64,000 bases of DNA from assembly GCA_015061005.1 (NCBI GenBank), contig SUXJ01000005.1, positions 131,057 to 195,056 of the forward strand, written 5' to 3'. The stretch's first letter is position 1, and every line of letters starts with the position of its first letter. Made by a program: the position numbers and the translations under genes. Shown here piece after piece: positions 8,790 through 16,366 of the stretch. This DNA is from Bacteroidales bacterium. GTDB taxonomy: Bacteria > Bacteroidota > Bacteroidia > Bacteroidales > Muribaculaceae. The notes beneath the pieces are model-generated. The model made no database searches, was not told the DNA's origin, and was given only the letters and a program-made list of their open reading frames with translations.

Positions 8790-9683
8790 ATGGAAAATAT
8801 TGATAAATATCATCAGGCGGTTATAGACTCGTCGATAAAATTGAGCGATGATGAAGTAAAGTCGGCAGTGGAAAAGATTATATCCACGAAGTTCAGTGAG
8901 AATATGAACAAGGAAGTGTATAAGACTATTTTAAATAGTATTGATTTAACTACCTTGACTTCAACAGATTCTCCTCAGAGTGTAGCGGCATTTACCGATA
9001 GAGTCAATGAATTTGAAAATGAATATCCCGAGCTTCCCAATGTGGCGGCAATTTGTGTCTATCCGAACTTTGTTCAGGTGGTTCGCACAGTGTTAGACGT
9101 AAGTTCGGTTGAAATAGCTGCAGTAAGCGGCGGATTTCCTTCATCGCAAACTTTTCCGGAAGTAAAAGTTGCCGAAACAGCTTTGGCCATAGATTCCGGT
9201 GCAGATGAAATAGACATAGTATTCTCCTTGGGAAATTATCTTGATGGAGATTATGAAGCGGTATGCGATGAGATAAGCGAATTGAAGCAATGTTGCAGAG
9301 ACGGAAAACTGAAGGTCATACTTGAAACCGGCGCATTAAAGACTGCTGAAAACATTAAGAACGCTTCGGTTCTTTCACTCTATTCGGGTGCAGACTTCTT
9401 AAAGACTTCGACCGGTAAGGAATTTCCGGGAGCAACGTTGGAAGCCGCTTACGTTATGGCACTTTGCATAAAAGAATATTATGAAAAAACCGGAAACAAA
9501 GTAGGCTTTAAGGCTTCGGGCGGCGTTCGCACCACTGAAGATGCCGTTAAGTACTATACGATAATAAAGGAAGTGCTTGGAGAAGAATGGCTGAGCAATG
9601 AATACTTCCGTATTGGCGCAAGCAGCTTGGCAAACTCCGTTCTTGCCGATATTACAGATCAGCCGGGATTAAAATTCTTCTGA
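8790..9683 (+). CDS. deoC: Deoxyribose-phosphate aldolase
   Basis: 297 aa. DeoC cleaves 2-deoxyribose 5-phosphate to acetaldehyde and glyceraldehyde 3-phosphate during deoxynucleoside salvage. The TIM-barrel core carries the family markers AAICVYPNFV, AVSGGFPSSQT, the VILETGAL strand, the Schiff-base lysine segment GADFLKTSTGK near residue 205, and GFKASGGVRT with the second active-site lysine. An N-terminal extension of about 40 residues precedes the usual core. It is 62 bases downstream of nadA on the same strand and 8 bases upstream of the GYF-domain gene. Confidence 0.95.
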   Translation: MENIDKYHQAVIDSSIKLSDDEVKSAVEKIISTKFSENMNKEVYKTILNSIDLTTLTSTDSPQSVAAFTDRVNEFENEYPELPNVAAICVYPNFVQVVRTVLDVSSVEIAAVSGGFPSSQTFPEVKVAETALAIDSGADEIDIVFSLGNYLDGDYEAVCDEISELKQCCRDGKLKVILETGALKTAENIKNASVLSLYSGADFLKTSTGKEFPGATLEAAYVMALCIKEYYEKTGNKVGFKASGGVRTTEDAVKYYTIIKEVLGEEWLSNEYFRIGASSLANSVLADITDQPGLKFF

Positions 9684-9691
9684 AAAACTGA

Positions 9692-10255
9692 ATGAAAAAA
9701 TATTGGATAATAGAAAATGGGAAACCGATAGGTCCGTTCACTTCTGCGGAACTGAAGGTGAGGCGTGACTTTACGGCAACACTGCCGGTGTGGTATTCGG
9801 GATTGCCGGATTGGACCACTGTTGGAGAACTTGCGGAATTGGCATGTTTGCTACCCATTCCCGAAGAAACAGACAGACTTGAAGCCGCACCAACTGAAGA
9901 AACTCAAGGTCAACAACAAGAAGAGGCTCAACCGCAGCCGCAATATGACTTCGGATTTAACAGTCAATGGATCAGACCGCAGCATCAGCCGGTCAATACT
10001 CGCCCTAATGTTATGTCTGTAAACGGTAATCAACCGTCAACGTACATAGGTTGGAATATTTTGATGACTATTTGTTGCTGTTTGCCGCTTGGGTTGATAG
10101 GTATTGTTTACGGCAATATGGTCACACGGCGCTGGATGGCAGGAGATACGGAAGGCGCGAAGAAAGCATCGGAGATTGCCGCATGGTGTTTGATACTATC
10201 AATAGTTATGAGTCTTGTTACCTGGCCTTTCCAGATGATTTATTCATTCATTTAA
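9692..10255 (+). CDS. GYF_2 plus CD225/dispanin membrane protein
   Basis: 187 aa. Residues 1-50 match the GYF_2 (DUF4339) domain: YWIIENGKPIGPFTSAEL and the later WYSGLPDWTTVGEL. A Gln/Glu/Pro-rich linker (about 55-90) leads to a C-terminal CD225/dispanin-like domain with two membrane segments around ILMTICCCLPLGLIGIVYG and ILSIVMSLVTWPF. The double-Cys CCC before PLG and the soluble loop with WMAGDTEGAKKAS between the helices are typical of that family. Function is unknown; a peptide-binding head on a membrane hairpin is the likely shape. It starts 8 bases after deoC. A TPP riboswitch for the next gene follows, so this probably ends the nadA-deoC unit. Confidence 0.8.
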   Translation: MKKYWIIENGKPIGPFTSAELKVRRDFTATLPVWYSGLPDWTTVGELAELACLLPIPEETDRLEAAPTEETQGQQQEEAQPQPQYDFGFNSQWIRPQHQPVNTRPNVMSVNGNQPSTYIGWNILMTICCCLPLGLIGIVYGNMVTRRWMAGDTEGAKKASEIAAWCLILSIVMSLVTWPFQMIYSFI

Positions 10256-10314
10256 AATTAGAATATAGTTAAGACCAATCATATATTAGTCACTAATTTC
10301 ATATAATTCATAAT

Positions 10315-10402
10315 TTTTAGGGGTGCTCACGGAGTAGTGAACCGGGAGCTGAGATTAAACCCTTTGAACCTGATCCGGGTAATACCGGCGTAGAGAAAAA
10401 AA
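10315..10402 (+). promoter_or_regulatory. TPP riboswitch (THI element)
   Basis: The conserved core is complete: GGGGTGCT at the 5' side, CTGAGAT at 10349-10355, the AACCTGATCCGGGTAATACC block at 10367-10386, and GTAGAGAA at the 3' side. These match the thiamine pyrophosphate aptamer. The element ends just before the ATG at 10405, so ligand binding probably occludes the translation start of the TonB receptor. It predicts repression of the receptor and pnuT when TPP is plentiful. Confidence 0.96.
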
Positions 10403-10404
10403 GT

Positions 10405-12636
10405 ATGAAGAAAGTATTTCTTCCGGTTTCTGTCAGTGCAATGTGCATGATAGTAACCACAGCGTCCGTAAGTGCTCAAAAGGCTGAAAATCAGCCTTCG
10501 GACTCAATGAGCGTAAACCTTATGCAAGTGGAGGTGATGGCTAATCGTGCCAATCAGAAGACTCCGGTAGCTTTCACTAATGTTGAGAAGGCGGAACTTC
10601 TGAAGAATAACGATGGTCGAGATATTACCTACCTTTTGTCGGCCACTCCGTCGGTTATAACGACGTCAGATGCCGGTTCAGGCATTGGTTACACATCGAT
10701 GCGCATACGCGGCACAGATGCTTCCCGCATAAACATTATGGCCAATGGCATACCTATTAACGACGGAGAAAGTTCGGTTGTTTATTGGGTAAATATGCCT
10801 GATTTTGCATCCTCGCTGAGTAATGTTCAAATACAGCGCGGAGCCGGCACTTCGGCTAACGGAGCCGGAGCATTCGGCGCTTCGGTCAATATGATAACAG
10901 ATGCACCCTCTGAAGAGGCTTATGCAGAATTATCGGGCAGCTATGGCATGTATAATACCAATCGAGAAACATTTAGAGTAGGAACCGGATTGCTTGGAGG
11001 TCATTGGAGTTTCGATGCACGACTTTCGCACATGGGTTCTGACGGGTATATAGAGCGTGCTTCGTCTGATCTTTGGAGCTATTTTGGTCAAGCTGCTTAT
11101 TCGAGTCAGAATACCAATATCAGATTCTTGGCATTCGGAGGCAAGGAAAAAACGTATATGGCATGGGATTATGCTTCGAAGGAAGATATGGAAAAGTATG
11201 GCAGGAGATATAATCCGTGTGGTCAATACGTAGATGATGAAGGAAATATTGCGTATTATCAAAATCAATATGATTACTTTACGCAACATCATTTCCAACT
11301 TCACGTTTCGCAAAAATTGTCGGATAAGATTAATCTCGGAGTGGCGTTGCACTATACTGATGATTACGGTAATTATGAACAGTATAAGACAGACCGGTCA
11401 TTAGTGGAATATGGTCTTGACGCATCTGTTATCGAAGAATCCGATTTGGTTAGATTGAAGTTTAATGATAATAGTTTCGGAGGCGGATTATTCACCTTGA
11501 ACTATAAGAATAAACGTCTTGATGCTACCCTTGGCGGCGCTATTAACTATTTCCATGGCAGTCATTTCGGTCAGGTTGCATGGGTGAGAAATTACGTAGG
11601 TCCGATAGATCCGTTGCAGAAATATTATGATAATACGGGCAAGAAACTCGATGGAAATATTTATGCGAGAGCAAATTATGATATTTCGAAGAAATTTTCG
11701 GCATTTGCGGATTTGCAATATAGAGGCATCCATTATACGATAGACGGACAGTCAGATAATTGGGATTGGAACACCGGGTCTATGGCAATGTTGAATGTCG
11801 ATAGGACATGGCACTTTTTCAATCCTAAATTAGGAGTGAATTTTGTTAGCGGACCTCATAGAGCGTTTGCATCATGGAGTGTGGCACATAAGGAGCCTGT
11901 TCGCGATAATTTTACTGACGGGGATCCCAATCACGTGCCTAATTCCGAGCGTCTTTATGACTATGAGTTGGGATATTCTTTCAACAGTAAGATAATATCG
12001 TTGGGAGTGAATCTTTATTATATGGATTATAAGGATCAGCTCGTAGTTACCGGCCAACTTTCCGATACCGGCAATCCATTGAGCGTAAATGTGCCGAAAT
12101 CATACAGAGCCGGAATTGAATTTCAGGGAGCATTCCGTCCGTGGTGTGATTGGTTTGAATGGGAGGTGAATGCCACTTTGAGCCGCAACCGAATTAAGGA
12201 TTTCGTTGAATATATCTATGAAGATGAATGGACTAATCCGATAGCAATAGAATGTGGTGACACTCCGATAGCATTTTCGCCCGACTTTATATTGAACAAT
12301 AGTTTTAAGTTTAATTACAAAGGATTTGAAGCGAAACTCAGCAGCAAGTTTGTCAGCAAGCAGTATATGAACAATGCAGCATCAGAAGAAACGGCGTTGG
12401 ATTCATATTTCGTGACAGATTTGCATCTGAACTATACTCTTCCAAAGTTGCCCGGCATAAAGAAGATGACACTCGGGCTGAGCGTTTATAATCTTTTCAA
12501 CGAAAAGTATTGTAATAATGGCTATGCCGGGGCGGGATATTACGTTGACGGTAACGAAAAGGTGATATATCGCTATGCCGGTTATGCGGCACAAGCACCC
12601 ACTCACGTTGCCGGTACAATTACACTTAGTTTCTGA
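10405..12636 (+). CDS. TonB-dependent outer-membrane receptor, thiamine-regulated
   Basis: 743 aa. A signal peptide (about residues 1-24, ending VSAQ) is followed by a plug domain (MRIRGTDASRINIMANGIPI, near residues 95-120) and a 22-stranded barrel ending in phenylalanine (ITLSF). Such receptors import scarce nutrients across the outer membrane using TonB energy. The TPP riboswitch 3 bases upstream and the PnuT-type permease that overlaps its stop codon make thiamine or its phosphates the likely substrate. No N-terminal carboxypeptidase-like repeat is present, so it is not a SusC-type receptor. No SusD partner follows. Confidence 0.9.
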   Translation: MKKVFLPVSVSAMCMIVTTASVSAQKAENQPSDSMSVNLMQVEVMANRANQKTPVAFTNVEKAELLKNNDGRDITYLLSATPSVITTSDAGSGIGYTSMRIRGTDASRINIMANGIPINDGESSVVYWVNMPDFASSLSNVQIQRGAGTSANGAGAFGASVNMITDAPSEEAYAELSGSYGMYNTNRETFRVGTGLLGGHWSFDARLSHMGSDGYIERASSDLWSYFGQAAYSSQNTNIRFLAFGGKEKTYMAWDYASKEDMEKYGRRYNPCGQYVDDEGNIAYYQNQYDYFTQHHFQLHVSQKLSDKINLGVALHYTDDYGNYEQYKTDRSLVEYGLDASVIEESDLVRLKFNDNSFGGGLFTLNYKNKRLDATLGGAINYFHGSHFGQVAWVRNYVGPIDPLQKYYDNTGKKLDGNIYARANYDISKKFSAFADLQYRGIHYTIDGQSDNWDWNTGSMAMLNVDRTWHFFNPKLGVNFVSGPHRAFASWSVAHKEPVRDNFTDGDPNHVPNSERLYDYELGYSFNSKIISLGVNLYYMDYKDQLVVTGQLSDTGNPLSVNVPKSYRAGIEFQGAFRPWCDWFEWEVNATLSRNRIKDFVEYIYEDEWTNPIAIECGDTPIAFSPDFILNNSFKFNYKGFEAKLSSKFVSKQYMNNAASEETALDSYFVTDLHLNYTLPKLPGIKKMTLGLSVYNLFNEKYCNNGYAGAGYYVDGNEKVIYRYAGYAAQAPTHVAGTITLSF

Positions 12637-13223
12637 TGGATCTTATACTTGAAATTTTAGCATTCGTGGTTGGCCTGTTATACCTTTATTGGGAATATCG
12701 GGCCAACCCGAAATTTTGGATAGCATCGCTCGTGATGCCATGTATATCCTTGTGGGTGTATTTTTCAAAAGGCATATATGCGGATTTTGCTATTAATATT
12801 TATTATTTATTGATAGCAATTTACGGGTATTGGAATTGGACTCGCAAAATACCGGGCGGCAAGAGTAAAAAAACTCTGCCCATACGTCACATAAATTGGA
12901 GAGTTTTAGTCGGGTCATCAATTTCGGTGATGGCGTTGTGGGCTTTTATAGCGTGGGTGCTTATAAATTTTACGGATTCCACTATACCCTATGCCGACGG
13001 GTTTACGACGGCATTGTCAATAGTGGCAATGTGGCTGGGAGCCCAAAAGTATGCCGAACAGTGGATAGCATGGTTGATAGTAGATGCGGTGACAGTTCCT
13101 ATTCAACTGTCAAAAGGTTTGATATTCTACCCTATTCTTTACGGAATATATACTGTGATAGCAATTTACGGTTATAGAAATTGGCTTAGAATAATGAAAA
13201 CTCAGCAGCAGAAAGTGGAATAA
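12636..13223 (+). CDS. pnuT: PnuT-like thiamine permease (PnuC family)
   Basis: 195 aa with about seven hydrophobic segments and the PnuC-family pattern of aromatic motifs (LYWEYRANPKFWI, AIYGYWNWTR, IYGYRNWLR). PnuC proteins pass vitamins across the inner membrane by facilitated diffusion, usually driven by phosphorylation inside. Its ATG overlaps the receptor's TGA by one base (TGATG), and the pair lies behind one TPP riboswitch, so thiamine rather than nicotinamide riboside is the likely cargo. The Bacteroidetes locus I recall from the literature also carries a thiamine pyrophosphokinase; none follows here. Confidence 0.85.
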   Translation: MDLILEILAFVVGLLYLYWEYRANPKFWIASLVMPCISLWVYFSKGIYADFAINIYYLLIAIYGYWNWTRKIPGGKSKKTLPIRHINWRVLVGSSISVMALWAFIAWVLINFTDSTIPYADGFTTALSIVAMWLGAQKYAEQWIAWLIVDAVTVPIQLSKGLIFYPILYGIYTVIAIYGYRNWLRIMKTQQQKVE

Positions 13224-13270
13224 GTGTAAACTTGAATATGATTATTGGTTGATTTTAAAGGCTAATTGAT

Positions 13271-13915
13271 ATGAAATTAATAATGAAGTTTATCTTTTTG
13301 GTTTTTATCTTGGCAGTGTTGTCGTTAGTGTTTTTGTCAGGGATTTACTTTTATGTTGAGTTGAGCACCAAGTCTGATAGATACACTGAAGTGAAGAATA
13401 TACCATATAACAGAGTGGCTTTGGTTTTGGGCACCAATCCCATAAGCAGATACGGCGGAACAAATTATTATTTCAAATATAGGATTGATGCTTGCGAGGA
13501 ACTTTATAAGGCCGGCAAGGTATCGAAAATACTTGTCAGTGGAGATAATCACGTTAAGGAATATGATGAACCGCAATATATGAAGGAGGCCTTGATGGCA
13601 CGCGGAATACCGGAGGACGATATCGTATTGGACTATGCCGGCTTCAGAACGTTGGATTCAGTGGTGAGAAGCAAGGAGGTTTTTTGCCAAGAGAAGATAA
13701 CAATCGTTTCGCAAGGTTTTCACAATGCCCGAGCTTTGTGTTTGGCTCGTTGGAACGACATAGATGCAGTGGCATACGATGCGCGTGATATTAAAGTGAC
13801 CGAAACGTATTTCACATTCGGAGTTGTACGTGAATCCTTGGCACGAGTGAAGATGCTTATCGATATTGTTTTTAATAAGCAACCTAAGTTTTTGGGTGAA
13901 AAAATAGAAATTTGA
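13271..13915 (+). CDS. SanA/YdcF-like DUF218 membrane protein
   Basis: 214 aa. One N-terminal membrane segment (about residues 6-28) anchors a DUF218 domain: ALVLGTNPISRYG near residue 50, KILVSGDNHVKEYDEPQYM near 93, and ITIVSQGFHNARALCLAR near 140. It matches the SanA-type subgroup linked in E. coli to envelope barrier function and vancomycin exclusion at high temperature. The molecular activity is unsettled. It lies 47 bases after pnuT and could read through from the riboswitch operon, though no thiamine role is evident. Confidence 0.82.
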   Translation: MKLIMKFIFLVFILAVLSLVFLSGIYFYVELSTKSDRYTEVKNIPYNRVALVLGTNPISRYGGTNYYFKYRIDACEELYKAGKVSKILVSGDNHVKEYDEPQYMKEALMARGIPEDDIVLDYAGFRTLDSVVRSKEVFCQEKITIVSQGFHNARALCLARWNDIDAVAYDARDIKVTETYFTFGVVRESLARVKMLIDIVFNKQPKFLGEKIEI

Positions 13916-13953
13916 TTATTTGGAAGAGAGGAATTGAGTTTGTAACCACCATT

Positions 13954-14130
13954 ATGTCAGAAAAAAGCGGCAGCATGAATGTATTACTGGTAATACTTTC
14001 ATTTTTAATTCCAATCGTTGGCTTTGTGCTTTATTTTGTTAAGAAGTCGGATGAGCCTGAAGCAGCAAAGAATTATTTGTGGGCAGGACTTGCCGGATTT
14101 ATATTAGGTACTTTGATGACCTGTGCATAA
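13954..14130 (+). CDS. Small two-helix membrane protein (58 aa)
   Basis: 58 aa from the ATG at 13954; an upstream in-frame TTG at 13912 overlaps the SanA-like gene and is less likely. Two hydrophobic segments (VLLVILSFLIPIVGFVLYFV and LWAGLAGFILGTLM) flank a short charged loop (KKSDEPEAAKNY). The layout resembles small integral-membrane proteins found widely in Bacteroidales. No function can be assigned. A clear terminator follows 19 bases after the stop. Confidence 0.65.
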   Translation: MSEKSGSMNVLLVILSFLIPIVGFVLYFVKKSDEPEAAKNYLWAGLAGFILGTLMTCA

Positions 14131-14149
14131 ACAAAATCGTTTAAGAATT

Positions 14150-14186
14150 AAAAGCCTGCGGTGTGAATATACATCGCAGGCTTTTT
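14150..14186 (+). terminator. Rho-independent terminator after the SanA-like unit
   Basis: AAAAGCCTGCG and CGCAGGCTTTT form an 11-bp perfect stem with a 14-base loop and a T run. It closes the + unit. The minus-strand toxin-antitoxin pair ends 81 bases further on, so the hairpin may also act in the other direction. Confidence 0.85.
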
Positions 14187-14266
14187 AAATTTATAGTCGG
14201 GCAGTATAATTTCTCTAATACCTTTACGATTTATGCAACGTAACAACAGAGGTGCGTCATTTGCCG

Positions 14267-15127
14267 TTACCAGCGATGCTGAAAGTCATCTTCTATGGCC
14301 TTTTGAAAAACATCTGCCATTGCCTGCAATGTATCTCTTACCATTTCATACTTCAAGCCATATGAGTTCTCAATCATTTGATTGATGAGTCGGCTTTCTT
14401 CCTCTTTTGTTAGTTCTGCCTCAATAACCTCTTTGTAGTAGTTGAGTTGTCCGGTATCCAGCAATGCCACTAAATCATGAGCCAACCAATAACCTCCTAC
14501 GATATATTCATCAAAGTTCTCCCAATCATAAACCTCTTGATGTATTTCTCTATCAATATTGGCCATAAAGTAGTTAGAAAGGATAAATGACATATCCTCT
14601 GCATCCTTGCTGGTTTTCGCATTTCTATCAAGCCACGCATTGAACTTAAGTATGAACAATCCGTGCAATGAGGCAATCTTAACCTTAAATTCATTATCAA
14701 TGCTTACAGTAATGGCCTCAGACAAGACTTCATCAAAGCCCTTCACTGACATAGCAATAACCTCTTCAGGTGGCCAATAGATATTGTCATCTTCTTTGGC
14801 AACTACACCGTATGGAACAATATCAAGTTCATATTCTCCATAATAGAATCGTTGCTGCATATCCCTTGACTTTTCAAAACCGTCAGCAATAAGACTTTGT
14901 TTTACTCGCTCAAAAGTATTCCAATCGGGTATTGAAATGGCAATATCCAAATCTCTGGTTCTTCGCTTTGACTCTGTGTCAAGTAGTTGCTGCATGATAA
15001 TATCTCGTGCAGTTGCCCCAATCACATAAAACTCTTTATCCATCTTGTTGAAACTATCGGTAAGTTTTCGCAATAGTTCCACCAATAATGGATTACCAAT
15101 CTTTTCACTCGAAATCGTTAAGTCCAT
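14267..15127 (-). CDS. AbiEii-like nucleotidyltransferase toxin
   Basis: 286 aa. The N-terminal half resembles nucleotidyltransferase toxins of type IV toxin-antitoxin systems: YVIGATARDIIMQQL (helix after the substrate-binding GA), then TRDLDIAISIP with the metal-binding DxD, and YELDIVPYG carrying a third acidic residue. The C-terminal half is helical. Known AbiEii/MenT-type toxins transfer nucleotides to tRNA or other targets and block growth. The gene follows its putative antitoxin with a 23-base overlap, the usual antitoxin-first order of AbiE pairs. Substrate is unknown. Confidence 0.82.
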   Translation of the reverse strand: MDLTISSEKIGNPLLVELLRKLTDSFNKMDKEFYVIGATARDIIMQQLLDTESKRRTRDLDIAISIPDWNTFERVKQSLIADGFEKSRDMQQRFYYGEYELDIVPYGVVAKEDDNIYWPPEEVIAMSVKGFDEVLSEAITVSIDNEFKVKIASLHGLFILKFNAWLDRNAKTSKDAEDMSFILSNYFMANIDREIHQEVYDWENFDEYIVGGYWLAHDLVALLDTGQLNYYKEVIEAELTKEEESRLINQMIENSYGLKYEMVRDTLQAMADVFQKAIEDDFQHRW

Positions 15128-16136
15128 GTTCCATCAATCTATTCGCTGCTTCCAAGCAACGGCTGTTACCACTACCCATTAGATCTGCATAAACAAGAAT
15201 AAGTGGAACAAGGTGATTCTCTGTTTCCCATTTCCAGAACTTTTGGTAAACCTTTATCTCGCCATTGGCATCTTGCCTGACAAATCCAGTCTTCATCAGA
15301 TATGCCGTAGGTACATCGGTATATATGTCAAATGCTCCGGGCTCCAAATAATTATCAATCATATTTGCCGCACTTTCACCTCCCCAATACATCCCTTCGG
15401 GCAATTCCATAACTTTCCATTTATTTCTTTGTTCATTGGTGCGAAATGCCATTCTACCCATCAAGAGTTTAGGCTTTAACACTTGATTATAATTCTCTAC
15501 CCAGAGATCAAGTAGAGACTTTTTGTTTTTCAAAAGTCTCTTTTTGTCTTTCGTGAGCATAAAATTTCTATCAGCCAAGACATTAAATATATTTTTGATA
15601 GCACCTAATGATACATTCGTAGCATCTTGTATTTCTCGATATGGCTTGCCTATATTGCTGCTATCTTGTAACAAATAGAATATTACCTTAAGACCTGCTT
15701 CTTGAAATATCGGATATGCCTTTTCGCTCGCATAGGGATTCTTCTCACCTTTATTGACCAACTGAAATATCATGCTATCATTCTTCATATATCTGATATG
15801 ACAATTGCCAGCGCAATCTATACAGCTTATACCATTCTCCACTAATTGCTCTACTATGGCAGGGCTAATATATCTAGCGATTAAGAGTAAGGGACTTTTT
15901 GACGTTGATAGATACTTACGCATATTATTTATTATACTTCCAACGGTAGCATTAGTTACTGTTGTTTTTATTTCACATAAGAAATCGACATTCATAATTT
16001 GAATCACAGCGTCATAGCCTTCAGGTTTTTCCCTCTCTTTATGAGCAATTGTCACATTTGGCAAAGCCAATTTGTCTTTTAATGTCTCTAATGCCAAATT
16101 TAATGTTTCACGTTCCAAAAGTTTCATCTTGTTCAT
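15105..16136 (-). CDS. AbiEi-like antitoxin
   Basis: 343 aa from the ATG at 16136. A start at 16184 would lie upstream of the -7 box and is rejected. The protein has an N-terminal region with GYDAVIQIMNVDFLCEIKTT, a winged-helix segment around residues 190-230 (GKPYREIQDATNVSLGAIKN), and a C-terminal part with MYWGGESAANMIDNYL and DIYTDVP that matches the type IV antitoxin AbiEi C-terminal domain. Antitoxins of this class repress their own promoter through the winged helix. It overlaps the toxin start by 23 bases. Confidence 0.8.
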   Translation of the reverse strand: MNKMKLLERETLNLALETLKDKLALPNVTIAHKEREKPEGYDAVIQIMNVDFLCEIKTTVTNATVGSIINNMRKYLSTSKSPLLLIARYISPAIVEQLVENGISCIDCAGNCHIRYMKNDSMIFQLVNKGEKNPYASEKAYPIFQEAGLKVIFYLLQDSSNIGKPYREIQDATNVSLGAIKNIFNVLADRNFMLTKDKKRLLKNKKSLLDLWVENYNQVLKPKLLMGRMAFRTNEQRNKWKVMELPEGMYWGGESAANMIDNYLEPGAFDIYTDVPTAYLMKTGFVRQDANGEIKVYQKFWKWETENHLVPLILVYADLMGSGNSRCLEAANRLMEHGLNDFE

Positions 16137-16168
16137 TATTTTGTTATGTTCATTAAAAATGAACGCTG

Positions 16169-16199
16169 CAAATTTAATGAACAATTATTATTTCTCAAA
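16169..16199 (-). promoter_or_regulatory. Promoter of the AbiE-like pair
   Basis: On the minus strand, TTTG (16199-16196) and TAAATTTG (16176-16169) are spaced by 19 bases, a good Bacteroidetes -33/-7 pair. Transcription would begin near 16163, about 27 bases before the chosen antitoxin ATG. Confidence 0.7.
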
Positions 16200-16235
16200 A
16201 TATTCTGTTCTTTATTTGTTGCTGTGTGGAAAATT

Positions 16236-16281
16236 TAATGTTTTGGGGCCGAGCGAAGTAGTGCATGGCCCTAAAACATTA
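16236..16281. repeat. 15-bp inverted repeat in the divergent intergenic region
   Basis: TAATGTTTTGGGGCC (16236-16250) pairs with GGCCCTAAAACATTA (16267-16281) with one G-T wobble around a 16-base loop. It lies between the divergent antitoxin promoter and nnr. It has no T run on either strand that suits a terminator for a neighbouring gene. It could be a regulator site, an RNA hairpin or a relic of insertion of the toxin-antitoxin pair. Confidence 0.6.
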
Positions 16282-16366
16282 GATTTTTCAGTATATGTAC
16301 CAACCACTTATCAAATTTTACCCTCATCCTGCCATTATTACGCATGTTTTTTGCTATCTTTGCAGA

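Noticed and set aside
12896..13177. Alternative + frame within pnuT
   Set aside because: It overlaps pnuT completely and lacks membrane segments or any recognisable motif.
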